Source: Rebecca billardiae RCC1528 (taxonomy: Eukaryota; Haptophyta). Taken from it: a DNA stretch of 64,000 nt. Below, piece by piece: positions 21,001-30,993 of this stretch. Location of the stretch: assembly GCA_965240325.2 (NCBI GenBank), contig OZ251244.1:682001-746000 (forward strand), read 5' to 3'. Position numbers and translations under genes: made by a program. Position 1 is the stretch's first letter, and each line of letters opens with the position of its first letter. Below the pieces are notes generated by a model. That model was not told where the DNA came from. It saw only the letters and a list, made by a program, of their open reading frames with translations, and searched no databases.

Positions 21001-22064
21001 GCCGCGCAGAGCCGATCTTTTCCCAGAGCGCGCGGTGCAGCTGGCGGACATCACGCGCATTGCGTACGGCCTCGAGGCGCCCTGGCCAATCGAGGTGCGC
21101 GGCGGGCGCGGTGCAGGGCGCCCTCCCACGCAGAGGCAGTCGCCCGTGGCGCCGCCGCCCTCGGCACTCACTCGCCCGCCCGCCCGCGCGCCCGCTCGCG
21201 GGCCGTGCGCGCGCCCGCCCGCGCGCGCCGCGCCCGCCGCCTGCCCCCGCGCAGGAGCAGCAGGCGATGGTGCACCCGCCCGCGCTGCGCTTCGCCGTGC
21301 TCGCTCACCGCTGGCCCACGCCGCTCCGCTTCGTCGGCGGCGACCAGGCCGAGCTTACCCAGTTTGTACTTGCGCTCCAGTCACTTATGGCGGGCCACTT
21401 GAACCAGCCCTACTTGACTTACTCACGTATGCTCTGGGGAAGGGCGCGCGCCGCGGCGGACGAGACGGCGGAGGCGTGGGGCTGCTCGCGCGGAGAGGCG
21501 ATCCACACGGCCGCGCGCACCGCGCTGCGCGACGCGCGGCCGACGGGGCTCGCCTCCTACGGCAGCGTGGGCAGCAGCTGCTGCTCCTGCTCGTTCAGCG
21601 GCTCGGCGGCCACCACGGCTGAGTCGAGCGCGCTGCGCGGCGGCGGCGGCGCTGTCGAGATGTGGCTGCTTGGCGGCTCGCACGGGGCGTCGCAGGCCGG
21701 CGCCGAGCACGCGCAGCCGGCCGCCGCGGGCGCAGCGGAGGGCCGCCAGCCCGTGGCGCGGTCCGAGCACGAGCCCGCGGCCAACGGCACGAGCGGCGGC
21801 GCGCGCGCGCCGCAGCTGTCCGCGCCCACCTCACCCGCCCGCCCTGGGCCTGGGGCTGGTCAGCTCGGGTTGGCATCGCCGTCCTCGCTGTCCAACGGCA
21901 CGCCCGAGGCGGCGCGCGCCTACCTCGGCGTTGGCAGCGCAGCGCACGCCGCGGACGACGATGACGACGCGATCGACGGCGTTCGATCGAACGGCGCACG
22001 CGCTGGGCCAGCGCACGAGTCGGCGCCGCCGCCCCCGCCACGCATGGCACCGCCCGCGCGATGA
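18036..22064 (+). CDS. Membrane protein: lectin-like lumenal domain, TM, coiled coil, PH-like domain
   Basis: Proposed exons 18036-18539, 18673-20813, 21010-21094, 21255-22064 give 1179 residues in frame. The N-terminus MGARALPLCAALVLGAHASGG is a signal peptide. Residues about 25-130 show beta-trefoil-lectin-like repeats (EQWRLLP, LYLRPCDPLHSARW) and then a Cys cluster (KCTQPSKCCYP). A hydrophobic segment (FVGLVSTLACVVCLISAVV, about residues 375-397) fits a membrane span. A long Ala-rich linker and a coiled coil follow (AEVESRRAEIESRASREQVE). Near the C-terminus WLVVRGGRLHV, ERAVQLADITRIAYG and LTQFVLALQSLM are spread over three exons and resemble a PH-like fold. Intron 2 borders are less certain (donor GTTCGG). 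A link between outer glycans and cytoplasmic membranes is inference. Confidence 0.6.
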
Positions 22065-22322
22065 CGACGACTGCTGCTTCGCGCGCTGCTTTAATTTTGC
22101 TGTGATGCTACGACCACGACGAGTGACGACGACCATGTCAGACCGAGGAAGCAGCAGCTAGCTACTGATCGTATATATTCGACTCAGGCGGGCGGCTCCG
22201 CAGATATCGTCAGTCTGATGCCATCCGAAGAGTAGTCGCTGTATCAGCGGCCCGTACCGTCTCGTCAGTCGGCAGACTCAGTCACTCAGCCGCTCAGCGC
22301 CGCGGCCGCGCACATTATTATG

Positions 22323-22533
22323 ACCGCGTTCCGCGGTCCTTTTCCGTAGAACGAACGTAGTTCGGGGCCCGCGGTGGTGGTGCACCCTCCGTCGCACCCT
22401 CCGTCGCGATCGAGAGTGGGCCCGCCCGGCCGCGAGCCCGGCAGCGAGTAGACTCCAGCGGCGCGCCGCCGCCCGCCGCGCGGCCGGGCGGGCCCATCGC
22501 AGCCGCCGGCGAGGCGCCGATTGTGTACAGTCG
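22323..22533. repeat. Dispersed repeat E, copy 1
   Basis: About 200 bp shared with 61366-61553 in the same orientation: CCGCGTTCCGCGGTCCTTTT, CGAACGTAGTTC, TGCACCCTCCGTCGCA, GACTCCAGCGGCGCGCCGCC. It begins with a small palindrome ACCGCGTTCCGCGGT. It abuts the 3' end of the ubiquitin-protease relic. Confidence 0.8.
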
Positions 22534-22536
22534 AAG

Positions 22537-23436
22537 TCATGGCCGACTGAGATCGTCGGCACGCGCTGCTGCTGCAAGATCGTCGGCGTCGGCACGCGCT
22601 GCTGCTGCGAGGGCTGCTCGCTCGCCAGCTGACCGAGGCACTCGAGCAAGCCAAGGTATGAGCACGCCTCGTCGCAGCCAGCCAGGGCCTCCATGATTTT
22701 GTACAGCACCTCGCACGTGTCCTGCTGCTGCTGCCCAAACGCCGTTGTCCACCGACAGACCTCCGCGATCGCGTCGTGGAGCGGCTCGAGCACTCACTCA
22801 GCTACGCGTCGGCCACCTCGCTGGGCCACTCGCAGTTGACATGCGCGAGCGCCAGCGAGCGCATGCTCGGGACACGATGGGGTTGGTGGACTGCTCAGCC
22901 GCGGCAGATGTGGCGAGCGAGACGATGGAAGGGCACGCGAGCAGCGCCGCCAGCAGCGAGCCGAGGTAGCACGTGACGCCTAGGTTGAGCGTGCCCAGCA
23001 GGCTGAGCGAGCCGGCCGGGCGCCCCCGCTGCGGCTGTGCTTTCTCTGCAGCGGGCATTTCCCCGTCGAGCGCGGCGAGTGCCGCAAAGCGGCTGCCAGC
23101 TGTTGGGCCGGGTGAGGAGGAGGGAGGGAGCTGGCCTGCGGGGCGCGTGGTGAAGTCGGTGATCAGTCGCGTCGCGCTTCCCCTGCCGATTGCGCCCTCG
23201 TCCTCCAGCACGGTGCGGACCTTGCGAACGAAGTTGTAGATCGACCATTTGGGCACGTTGTACTTCACCGCCGCAGAGGGCACGTCCTGCTTGTGCCTCA
23301 CGACTGAGATGGCAGCAGCGATGCTCTGGAGCGTGCTCTTAGCCACCTTCTTCACTGCCCCGGATTCGAGCAGCACGTTCAATACGCGGCGAGCGCGGTC
23401 CTCGTCGGCGTCGCCAGCTGACGTGCTCGGCATCAT
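22537..23436 (-). pseudogene. Relic: HTH-psq domain fused to truncated ubiquitin-specific protease (USP)
   Basis: From ATG 23436 (MMPSTSAGDADED) the frame gives a Pipsqueak-type helix-turn-helix (LQSIAAAISVVRH, then VPSAAVKYNVPKWSIYNFVR, residues about 45-85). After a linker, TLNLGVTCYLGSLLAALLAC matches the USP Cys box with the catalytic Cys present. At about 22795 the frame is lost. In another frame CRWTTAFGQQQQDTCEVLYK matches the USP QQD box, and the sequence then decays into a duplicated Gln-rich stretch. The USP His box and most of the domain are missing. No intron repairs the break, so I read it as a broken, 3'-truncated gene, possibly once part of a mobile element. The foldback IR3 begins 26 bp upstream. 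Confidence 0.6.
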
Positions 23437-23461
23437 GTCCACGTGAGCGCAAAAAGGTGGC

Positions 23462-24553
23462 CTCGAGCAAGGGTGGTCAGGGTCGCCGACTCCAGCGGAG
23501 GCCGGCGCCGGAGGTTCACCTCCGATTTTTTGCAGCGGCGCGGCGCGCGGGGCCGCCGCCGCTGTGGCGGGCCGCTCGGGGCGTGCACGGTGTGGGCTCG
23601 TGCGGCCGCTGCCGCGCACGCCGAGCGATCCGGCGCGGGCTCGCGGCTTGTCGATGTCATCGCGCGCCGCAGCGCGACGCGCGCCTTGCCTAGCTTCGCC
23701 TGTCTCGCGCCTTGGCCGCCGTGCACGCGTGCGCCGCCAAACCGCAAGCTCGGCATACCTCTCAGCCGAGTGTGCACGTGCCTTGCGCGACGCGACGCGG
23801 GCATTGCCGCCAGGCGATGTAGGCGTAGTGCGAGCGCGCGCCGTGAAGCCTCGGCACGGATCGAGAGTGTCTTCAACGTCTCGGTCAGCTGTTGACAACT
23901 GCTGACGCATCGACCACCAATGGACATCACGGTCCTCCGTTGAACGATGGGATATCGCGACGCTGCGACTCGTGAAGACTAGTCGAGCGTTGTAGGCAAA
24001 ACGATGAACGCCACTATGACGTGTGTGTGAGCCTTGCGTGACGATGCGACGTGACGATCGCCCCGGCAAGAGAGTCAGTCGTGCAGCTTTCAGCACTGCT
24101 CAACGAACAGACGGTCCACGCGCGTACGCGGCATCGTCTCATTGCTCTCGATCCGCGCCGAGGCTTCACGACGCGCGCTCGCACTACGGCTACATCGCCC
24201 GCTGGCAATGCCCGCGTCGCGTCGCGCAAGGCACGTGCACACTCGGCTGAGAGGTATGCCGAGCTTGCGGTTTGGCGGCGCACGCGTGCACGGCGGCCAA
24301 GGCGCGAGACAGGCGAAGCTAGGCAAGGCGCGCGTCGCGCTGCGGCGCGCGATGACATCGACAAGCCGCGAGCCCGCGCCGGATCGCTCGGCGTGCGCGG
24401 CAGCGGCCGCACGAGCCCACGCCGTGCACGCCCCGAGCGGCCCGCCACAGCGGCGGCGGCCCCGCGCGCCGCGCCGCTGCAAAAAATCGGAGGTGAACCT
24501 CCGGCGCCGGCCTCCGCTGGAGTCGGCGACCCTGACCACCCTTGCCTCGAGCC
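23462..24553. repeat. Foldback palindrome IR3 (arms about 406 bp)
   Basis: 23462-23867 is repeated inverted at 24145-24553 around a 277-bp spacer. Arm identity is high (AAAAAATCGGAGGTGAACCT and its complement occur in the two arms). Both arms keep the same long open frame, which suggests recent duplication rather than coding. No clear target duplication was found. Confidence 0.85.
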
Positions 24554-24709
24554 TGCTCAAGGCCTGCTCAATCAAGTGCGCACAACTGGCTCGCCAGAGG
24601 GCAAAAGGCCAATAGCTACTCCCAATTCCCGAAGGCTGATGATGAATACGCACACGTGCGCCTGATGAATATCGATGATATTCTGCTCGACCCCGTAATA
24701 GCAGTCCAT

Positions 24710-24878
24710 GAACCATATACGTACATTATAATGTATGAAAACGAAGCGGTGCAAATGATGTTCTCCAGTATAGTGGATACGACCCCGACGAAGCGATTTT
24801 ATGCCTGCGTGAACCATACATATGAATACGAAGCGCGGTGCAAATGTTCTCCAGTAGTGAATACGACCCCGACGAAGC
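24710..24878 (+). repeat. Diverged tandem duplication
   Basis: GAACCATA...GGTGCAAATG...TTCTCCAGTA...GACCCCGACGAAGC occurs at about 24710-24794 and again at 24811-24878. No gene was seen between 24554 and 24994. Confidence 0.6.
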
Positions 24879-24994
24879 CAATATATATCGGTTGGTTACT
24901 TCGCTGATCCCGTAAGGACGTGCAAAAATAGCCTCAAAGAAGCTGACGCTTGTATTGGACTTGTAACCGTCCTACTTCACACAGAAGTGAACTC

Positions 24995-25219
24995 TCACGC
25001 CCGGCCGTCCACGATTGATTAGGGGAATGTCGTGGGCGCGGTTTTTTTCTCCGTGATGCATCTGTAGAGAGGGTCTCAAAATTCGAAACTCGGTCTCCGC
25101 CAGCCCTAAAAATCGGCCCCCGCGTCCCTTTTTCTTGATCAAAGATCTTTTTGAAACGTGGTTCGGGCCCGCTGGTGCGGGCTCCACGCTGCGCGCTCCG
25201 CCCTGCACCGCGGGCCATA
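24995..25219 (+). repeat. Dispersed repeat D, copy 1
   Basis: About 225 bp shared with 62735-62970 in the same orientation: GTAGAGAGGGTCTCAAAA, GAAACTCGGTCTCCGCCAGC, TTGATCAAAGATCTTTTTGA, CACCGCGGGCCAT. A terminal fragment is at 2229-2260. Here it runs straight into a TA microsatellite. Confidence 0.85.
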
Positions 25220-25226
25220 ATATATA

Positions 25227-25280
<54 letters not shown>

Positions 25281-25350
25281 TATATATATATCATATATAT
25301 ATATTATATGATATATAAATATATATTGATAATTGATATATATATGTATA
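25219..25350. repeat. (TA)n microsatellite
   Basis: About 130 bp of TA repeats with a few interruptions (GATATA, CATATA). It is the longest AT tract in the first half of the window. Confidence 0.9.
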
Positions 25351-25847
25351 TATAATCCAAGTGCTCCGGAAGGCGCTCGGCCGCGGCGGCATCTGCCGTC
25401 GCCGCCGCGTGCCCCAGGCCGAGGCGGTGCTCCATCCCGGCCCCGCTCCCGTAGGGGGGCAGGGCTGCGGGTGGCGCACTGTCTGACCTGGACGGAAGGC
25501 GCGGACGCATTCTATGTGTCTGTTGCACTCAATGAGCCTGACGCTTGTCGGATGCTGCCACGTCGTTATAATATATATATATATATATTCACGACGTGGT
25601 ATGCAACGGGCAGGCGTCAAAGTCAGCATATATATATATAATTAATAATATCTTGCAGCACGCAACGCCGTCGCCGTCGGCCGGCGTCGGCGTCTCCGGT
25701 CTCACTCTGCGCGCGGCGGGCGTCTGCCGACCCTGCGTCCCGTCGCCGTGGACCGTGATGATGCCGCTGACTTGCTGATGAACTTCTACTGCGACTCGGA
25801 AAGACAAGCTCGACGACGCGCGAACGTGATTCGATCGCGCCTGCTAC
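25351..25847. other. Intergenic with TA tracts and a TATGCAACGGGCA repeat end
   Basis: Bases 25591-25612 are an exact inverse copy of 60671-60692. Short TA runs at about 25570-25588 and 25630-25645 are flanked by the word ACGACGTGG or its complement. No gene recognised. Confidence 0.5.
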
Positions 25848-27524
25848 TCACGACGACTCGGCGGCTAGGCAGCCTGAGCCAGCGGCGCGACGAGGCACCT
25901 GGCGTTGCTGCTTGCTGGGTCTCGGCCTCTCAGCGCTCTCGCCGTGCGCGCCGCCGTCCCGCCCCGCGTCCGACGCGCCGACCGGCCCCGCGCCGCCGCC
26001 GTCGTCCGCGTTCGAGGCCCTGGCGCCGCTCCCGGGCCGCAGCAGCAGTGAGGGCTGTCGCAGCAGCGCGGTGTCCTGTGGCGGCAGGTGGCGCGTGGGC
26101 GCGCGTGCGCGAGCGCGCGCGTGCGCGTGTGCATGCGTGCGTGCGTGCGTGCGTGAGCAGCCGCGCCCTCGGAAGCGGCGCGCGCGCGCGCGCGCGCCGC
26201 CGCGCCGTACGGGCGGCGGACGCGCGCGCACCTCGCCGACTGCGCGCAGCGACGAGGGCTCGGAGCGCGCCGCTCGGAAGCGCCTCAGGAACTCGTCGCG
26301 CGGAATCACGCTCGCGCCGAGCTTCGACTTATATTCGAATTCCTGCCCCAAGTCCCAGAAATCAAAGCCGGCGAGCTCGAGCACGCGCGCGGTGAGCACG
26401 AGCTGCACGGTGCCCGAGCCGGACGCCGCCGGGCTGTGGAAGCCTGCGGGCGCGAGGCACGAGACGCGCAGAGGCCGACAGGCGAGTCCGCGCGGTGATG
26501 TGCGCGCGAGGGCGACGAGCGCGCGCGCGCGGCGCGCGCATGGCCGCTGCAGTTGTCTTGGTTCGCATGCCTGCCCGCGCAGGGGCGCCCACGTGCGCGC
26601 ACGCGCGCACGCACCCGAGAAGGAGGTATAGCAGCGGCCGTTCACGCAGCCGATCTCGCCTGCCACCAGCTCCCCCGCGCTATCCCACAGCTCGAACGAG
26701 GCCATGGCTGTGTGCGCGGCGGCGCGGCGCGCGCCGCCCCCGGCGCTGCTGCTGCTACCACCCGCCACGCCGCGCGCGCCGTGCGCAGCTGCGGCGCCCG
26801 AGCCGTCTGCGTCGGGCCGCGCGGCGTGGTGCTCTGGGCGCGCGCGCGCGCGCTCGAAGAGCGTGGTGAGCACCGCGCGCATCGGCGGGTGCAGCCAGTC
26901 CTCGCCGTGCTGGGCGATGCAGCCGCTGACGACGCGATCAAACGCTCGGCTCACCGAGAGCGTGAAGCAGCCCGCGCGCTTGCGCGTCGACTTGCCCACG
27001 TGCAGGCTGGCGAAGTCGAGGACGCACCGCCGCGCGTGGAGCTTGGGCAGCAGCACGTACAGCCCGGTGCCGCCCGCGATCTCCGTGCAGATCGGCAGGA
27101 ACCCCTCGAAGCACAGCCGCTCGATGAAGCGCGGCGCAAAGCTGAGCGACCAGCAGAAGTCACCGTGCAGCGCGTGCTCGAGCCCGCCCGCGATCTTCCG
27201 GCGGAGGTCGCGCCGGTCGCGCAGGTACGGCCGTATCGCATACGACGGGATCTGCTGCACGATCAGCCCGTGCACGCGCTCGCGCGGGTACGCCGCCCAG
27301 TGCGCGCCCTGCGCAGGCTCCCCCTCGCCGTCGTCGTCGTCGTCGCCGTCCTCCTCGGCGTCGTCGTGCTCGCGGGCGTCGGCGCGCGTGCCGACGTCGG
27401 GAGCGCGAGGTTCTGCCCGGTCCCGCCGCCCTCGATGCGCGCCCGCGTCCGACGGCGCAGCGTCGTGCCCGCCTCCATCGCCCTCGTCCGCGGCGGCCGC
27501 CGCCTGCTCGGTATCCCCCGCCAT
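25848..27524 (-). CDS. Leucyl/phenylalanyl-tRNA-protein transferase-like (Aat fold), 3 exons
   Basis: Exons 27524-26615, 26443-26232 and 26075-25848 give 449 residues. ATG 27524 (MAGDTEQ) has a good start context. After an acidic low-complexity head, the core follows the Aat order: GDFCWSLSFAPRFIERLCFE; FTLSVSRAFDRVVSGC; DWLHPPMRAVLTTLF; an inserted Gly/Ala loop; FELWDSAGELVAGEIGCVNG; LTARVLELAGFDFWDLGQEF; LGASVIPRDEFLRRF. Bacterial Aat adds Leu/Phe to N-termini bearing Arg/Lys and so marks them for the N-degron pathway. Here the usual GESMFS segment reads CYTSFSGF, so the peptide-acceptor side has changed. The last intron is a multiple of three long, so retention would not shift the frame. 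Function in this eukaryote is inferred from the family only. It shares a divergent promoter with the translocase gene. Confidence 0.7.
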   Translation of the reverse strand: MAGDTEQAAAAADEGDGGGHDAAPSDAGAHRGRRDRAEPRAPDVGTRADAREHDDAEEDGDDDDDGEGEPAQGAHWAAYPRERVHGLIVQQIPSYAIRPYLRDRRDLRRKIAGGLEHALHGDFCWSLSFAPRFIERLCFEGFLPICTEIAGGTGLYVLLPKLHARRCVLDFASLHVGKSTRKRAGCFTLSVSRAFDRVVSGCIAQHGEDWLHPPMRAVLTTLFERARARPEHHAARPDADGSGAAAAHGARGVAGGSSSSAGGGARRAAAHTAMASFELWDSAGELVAGEIGCVNGRCYTSFSGACARARTWAPLRGQACEPRQLQRPCARRARALVALARTSPRGLACRPLRVSCLAPAGFHSPAASGSGTVQLVLTARVLELAGFDFWDLGQEFEYKSKLGASVIPRDEFLRRFRAARSEPSSLRAVGEVRARPPPVRRGGARARARRFRGRGCSRTHARTHAHAHARARARAPTRHLPPQDTALLRQPSLLLRPGSGARASNADDGGGAGPVGASDAGRDGGAHGESAERPRPSKQQRQVPRRAAGSGCLAAESS

Positions 27525-27921
27525 GGGAGGAGTGCGCTGTGTGCGCACCTGCCTGCTGGGACTGAGCTTTTCTGTCGATGCAAGCAAGATCCGCCGCAAA
27601 AAGAAATGGGCGGCCTGCCGCACTTTTCAGTCTTTTCTCCGCCGAGTCTCTCGTCTTCAATCTTCATTTTCCCAAAGCGCAGATTTTTCGCCCGGCACAC
27701 GGCGTCCGGTCGCTCGTCGTCGTCTTGCTGGCGAGCGGCGGTTGCGTTGACGGAACCAGCTCGAACCAAGCAGGCTGGACTGGCTCCGGATTGGCCGGTT
27801 GGCCCTGGACCACGTCGTCGCGCGCTGGGCTGATTGGCTGTCTGCGCACGGCGGCACTCGTTGGACGGCGTCATCGGCAAAGCGCCGACCGATCTCGCGG
27901 TTGATCGGCGACTCGGCGGCG
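27525..27921. promoter_or_regulatory. Divergent promoter region, Aat-like / NTT
   Basis: 397 bp between start codons. Two inverted CCAAT-type boxes (GGATTGGCC near 27788, TGATTGGCT near 27832) lie about 130 and 90 bp upstream of the translocase ATG. Confidence 0.4.
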
Positions 27922-30625
27922 ATGGGGACCCACCGGGCGCGGCTGCTGCTCGTCGCGCTGGCATGGTGCTGCGCCTGTGCCGTGGCGGCACGCTCTGGGC
28001 CTGCGTTCGCGGGCGCGAGGCTCCGCGCTGTCCACCCGCTCGCTCGCGCGCGCCCGGTCTCGCTTGGGCACGCGCACCGCGTGCACGCCGCTGCCGCGCG
28101 CATGAGCTCGGCAGCGACGCCGGCGGATGACGGCGCGAGCGGCGAGATCGAGTCCACGGGCGCGACGCAGGCCAAGGGCACGTTCGCGAAGGAGATGAAG
28201 AAGGTGCTCCCGCTCGGCCTCATGTTCTTCTTCATCCTCTTCAACTACACCATCCTGCGCGACACGAAGGACGTGCTGGTCGTGACTGCGCCCAAGTCGG
28301 GGGCGGAGATCATCCCGTTCCTCAAGACGTACGTGAACCTGCCCGGCGCGGTCGCCTTCACCGTGCTCTACTCGCGGCTCACCAACCGCTACTCGCGCGA
28401 GAACGTCTTCTACATCTGCGTCGTCCCATTCATCCTCTTCTTTGTCGCGTTTGCGTACTTCGTTTACCCGGCTCGGATGGCTCTGCACCCGAACGCGCTG
28501 TGCGACGCGCTGGCGGCGTTGCTCCCGGCGGGCTTCGGCGCGCCCATCGGCATCATCCGGTGCGCCGCGCGCCGCTGCGCGACGGCACGCGGCTTGCGGC
28601 GCGCACCAGCACACCTGCCCGCAGCGCTCTCGCGCGCGCGCGCTCGCTCACGCGCGCGCGTCGCGCCCTCCGCGCCGTGTGGCCGATGGCGGCGGCACAG
28701 CAACTGGACGTACGCGGTGTTCTACACGATGGCCGAGCTGTGGGGCTCGGTCGTCGCCTCGCTGCTCTTCTGGGGCTTCGCCAACGAGGTGACCACCGTC
28801 GACGAGGCGAAGAAGTACTACCCGCTTTTCGGGCTGGGAGCAAATGTGGCCCTGATTTTCTCCGGGCAGGTGTGCACGCGCGCGCCCGCAGCGCACGTGC
28901 GCGTGTGTGTGTGCGTGCGTGGCGGTGCGCGCGCGTGTGTGCGCGCGTGTGTGCGGCAGTGTGTGGCAGTGCGGCAGTGCGTGCGTGCGGCGGTGTGTGT
29001 GTGTAGCGGCGCGCGCGTGTGCGCGCGCGCTGGGGGCGGGGAAGGCGGCTGGCGGCAGCGCAGGCCACGGGAGTGGCGTGTGCTCTGGCCGCATGGGACG
29101 CGCCGAGGCGCGCGGCGTGGCCCCCACCCACCCACCGCCGCGGGAGCGCGCGTACCCGCGGCGCCACACGGCCAAGCTGTGCGAGCGCTCACGCCCACGC
29201 CGCCGCTGCGCGCGTGTGCGCGCGCTGGTGCTCGCTCGCGCGCGCGCGCCTCCGCCCGTCCCCGTCGTCACCGCCGCCCGGTGCGCGCGCAGTATGTCCG
29301 GTACGTCTCCGGCCTCCGCCGGACCTGGGGCGCCGCGAGCGGCATCGACCCGTGGGGCCGCTCGCTCAACTACCTGATGAGCGCCGTGGCCGTCTCGGGG
29401 GCAGCCATCCTGGGACTTTTCCGTTACATCCAGACGCGCGTGATCACGGACCCGGACTGCATGGACGTGACGCAGACGAAGAAGGCGAAGACGAAGACGA
29501 AGATGGGGCTGCGCGAGAGCGCGGCCTACCTCGCGCAGTCCAAGTACATCCGCAACCTCGCGATGCTCGTCATCGCGTACGGCATGTCGATCAACATCGT
29601 GGAAGTTTCCTGGAAGTCCAAGCTGAAGCAGGCCTTCCCCAACCCGAACGACTACTCGGAGTTTATGGGAATGTTCTCAACCGTCACGGGCGCGGCGACG
29701 CTCGTGATGATGCTGCTCGGCAGGCGCATCTTCAAGGTGTTCGGCTGGGGCGTCGCGTCGCTCGTCACGCCCCTCGTGCTCGCAGCGACGGGCGGAGCCT
29801 TCTTTGGGTGCGCGCGCACGCGCGCGCGCGCAGCACGCGCACAAGCGCACAAGCGCACAAGCGCACGCGTAGGCGCAAGCGCACAAGCGCCCAAGCGCAA
29901 GCGCCCAAGCGCAAGCGCCGGGCCGCCGTGGCCCGGCGCGCGCGCGACGCCTGCCGCGTCTGACGGCACTCGCGCCCCCCCCCCACGCGCCGCCCCATCC
30001 GGCGGCGATCTCGCTGCGATCTCGCCGGTGGCGACGCCGCCGGCTCGCCGTGCGCGTGCGCGCGCCTCACCAGCCTGATCCTCTTCAACGACGCGCTGAC
30101 GCCGTGGATCGTCGGCACGCTCGGCACGACGCCGCTCATGCTTGCCGTCTTCTTCGGCGCGGCGCAGAACATTCTGAGCAAGTCGTCCAAGTACTCGCTC
30201 TTCGACCCGTGCAAGGAGATGGCCTACATCCCGCTCGACCCCGAGAGCAAGACCAAGGGCAAGGCGGCAGTGGACGTGATTGGCAACCCGCTCGGCAAGT
30301 CCGGTGGCTCGCTGATTCAGCAGGTGACGAACGCGTGGCGCCGCCGCGCGCCCGCGGCCTCGCGCGCGCCCTTCCGTCGCCGCCGCCGCCGCGCTCACAG
30401 CTACCGCCACCGCGCGTGCCGCCGCCGCCGCTCCTCGCTCCCCGCGACGGTCGCCAGGCGCTGATTTTCGCCCTCGGCTCACTGGCAGCCTCAACGCCCT
30501 ACCTGGCGATTATCCTGGGTTTGGTCATCTTCCTATGGATCCGCTCGGCGCGCGTGCTCAACGTCATGTTCAACGAGGCCATGGTGAGCGACGGGCAGGG
30601 CGGCGGCCAGGCCGCGGCCGCGTGA
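27922..30625 (+). CDS. NTT: Plastid-type ATP/ADP translocase (NTT/Tlc family), 5 exons
   Basis: Exons 27922-28559, 28701-28869, 29293-29807, 30074-30323 and 30458-30625; phases agree and give 579 residues. The family exchanges ATP for ADP across plastid inner membranes (also in Chlamydiae and Rickettsiae). The N-terminus has a signal peptide ([16 protein letters not shown]) followed by SGPAFAG and a basic stretch, as in bipartite presequences for complex plastids. The core has the family's multi-span pattern: [112 protein letters not shown] and a hydrophobic C-terminal span. Introns contain alternating GT/GC runs. Targeting is inferred; the family call is firm. Confidence 0.92.
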
Positions 30626-30993
30626 GCCGCTCGGCGGGGGGCCAGGGCGCTGGCTCGGCGCCGCTGGAGTGCTCAGCAAGCGGGTTGGAGGCGGTGGGAG
30701 CGAGCGCGCAGACGCTGGCCGGCGCGCTCTGCGGTCACGCTGCACGCCGGCCGACCAGTCGCGCGCACCGCTGTGCTCCTCAGAGTCCCCAGTGGTCCGC
30801 CGGCACGGGCCCGAGGCCGAGACCGAGCGGGGGCTCGCATCAGCCCGAGGCACGCGCTGCATAGGAGACTGCGGCGAGGCCGCTGAGACGCGCGTCGCGG
30901 ACTCATTCGAATCTGCGCGATGCGTCGGCCCATAATATATATATTATTATTTTTAAATTAACAAATTATATTTAATGACCGGACTGACTGCGG
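30626..30993. other. 3' flank of NTT, no gene
   Basis: GC-rich up to about 30930, then an AT-rich patch (ATATATATTATTATTTTTAA) just before the terminal inverted repeat at 30994. Confidence 0.5.
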
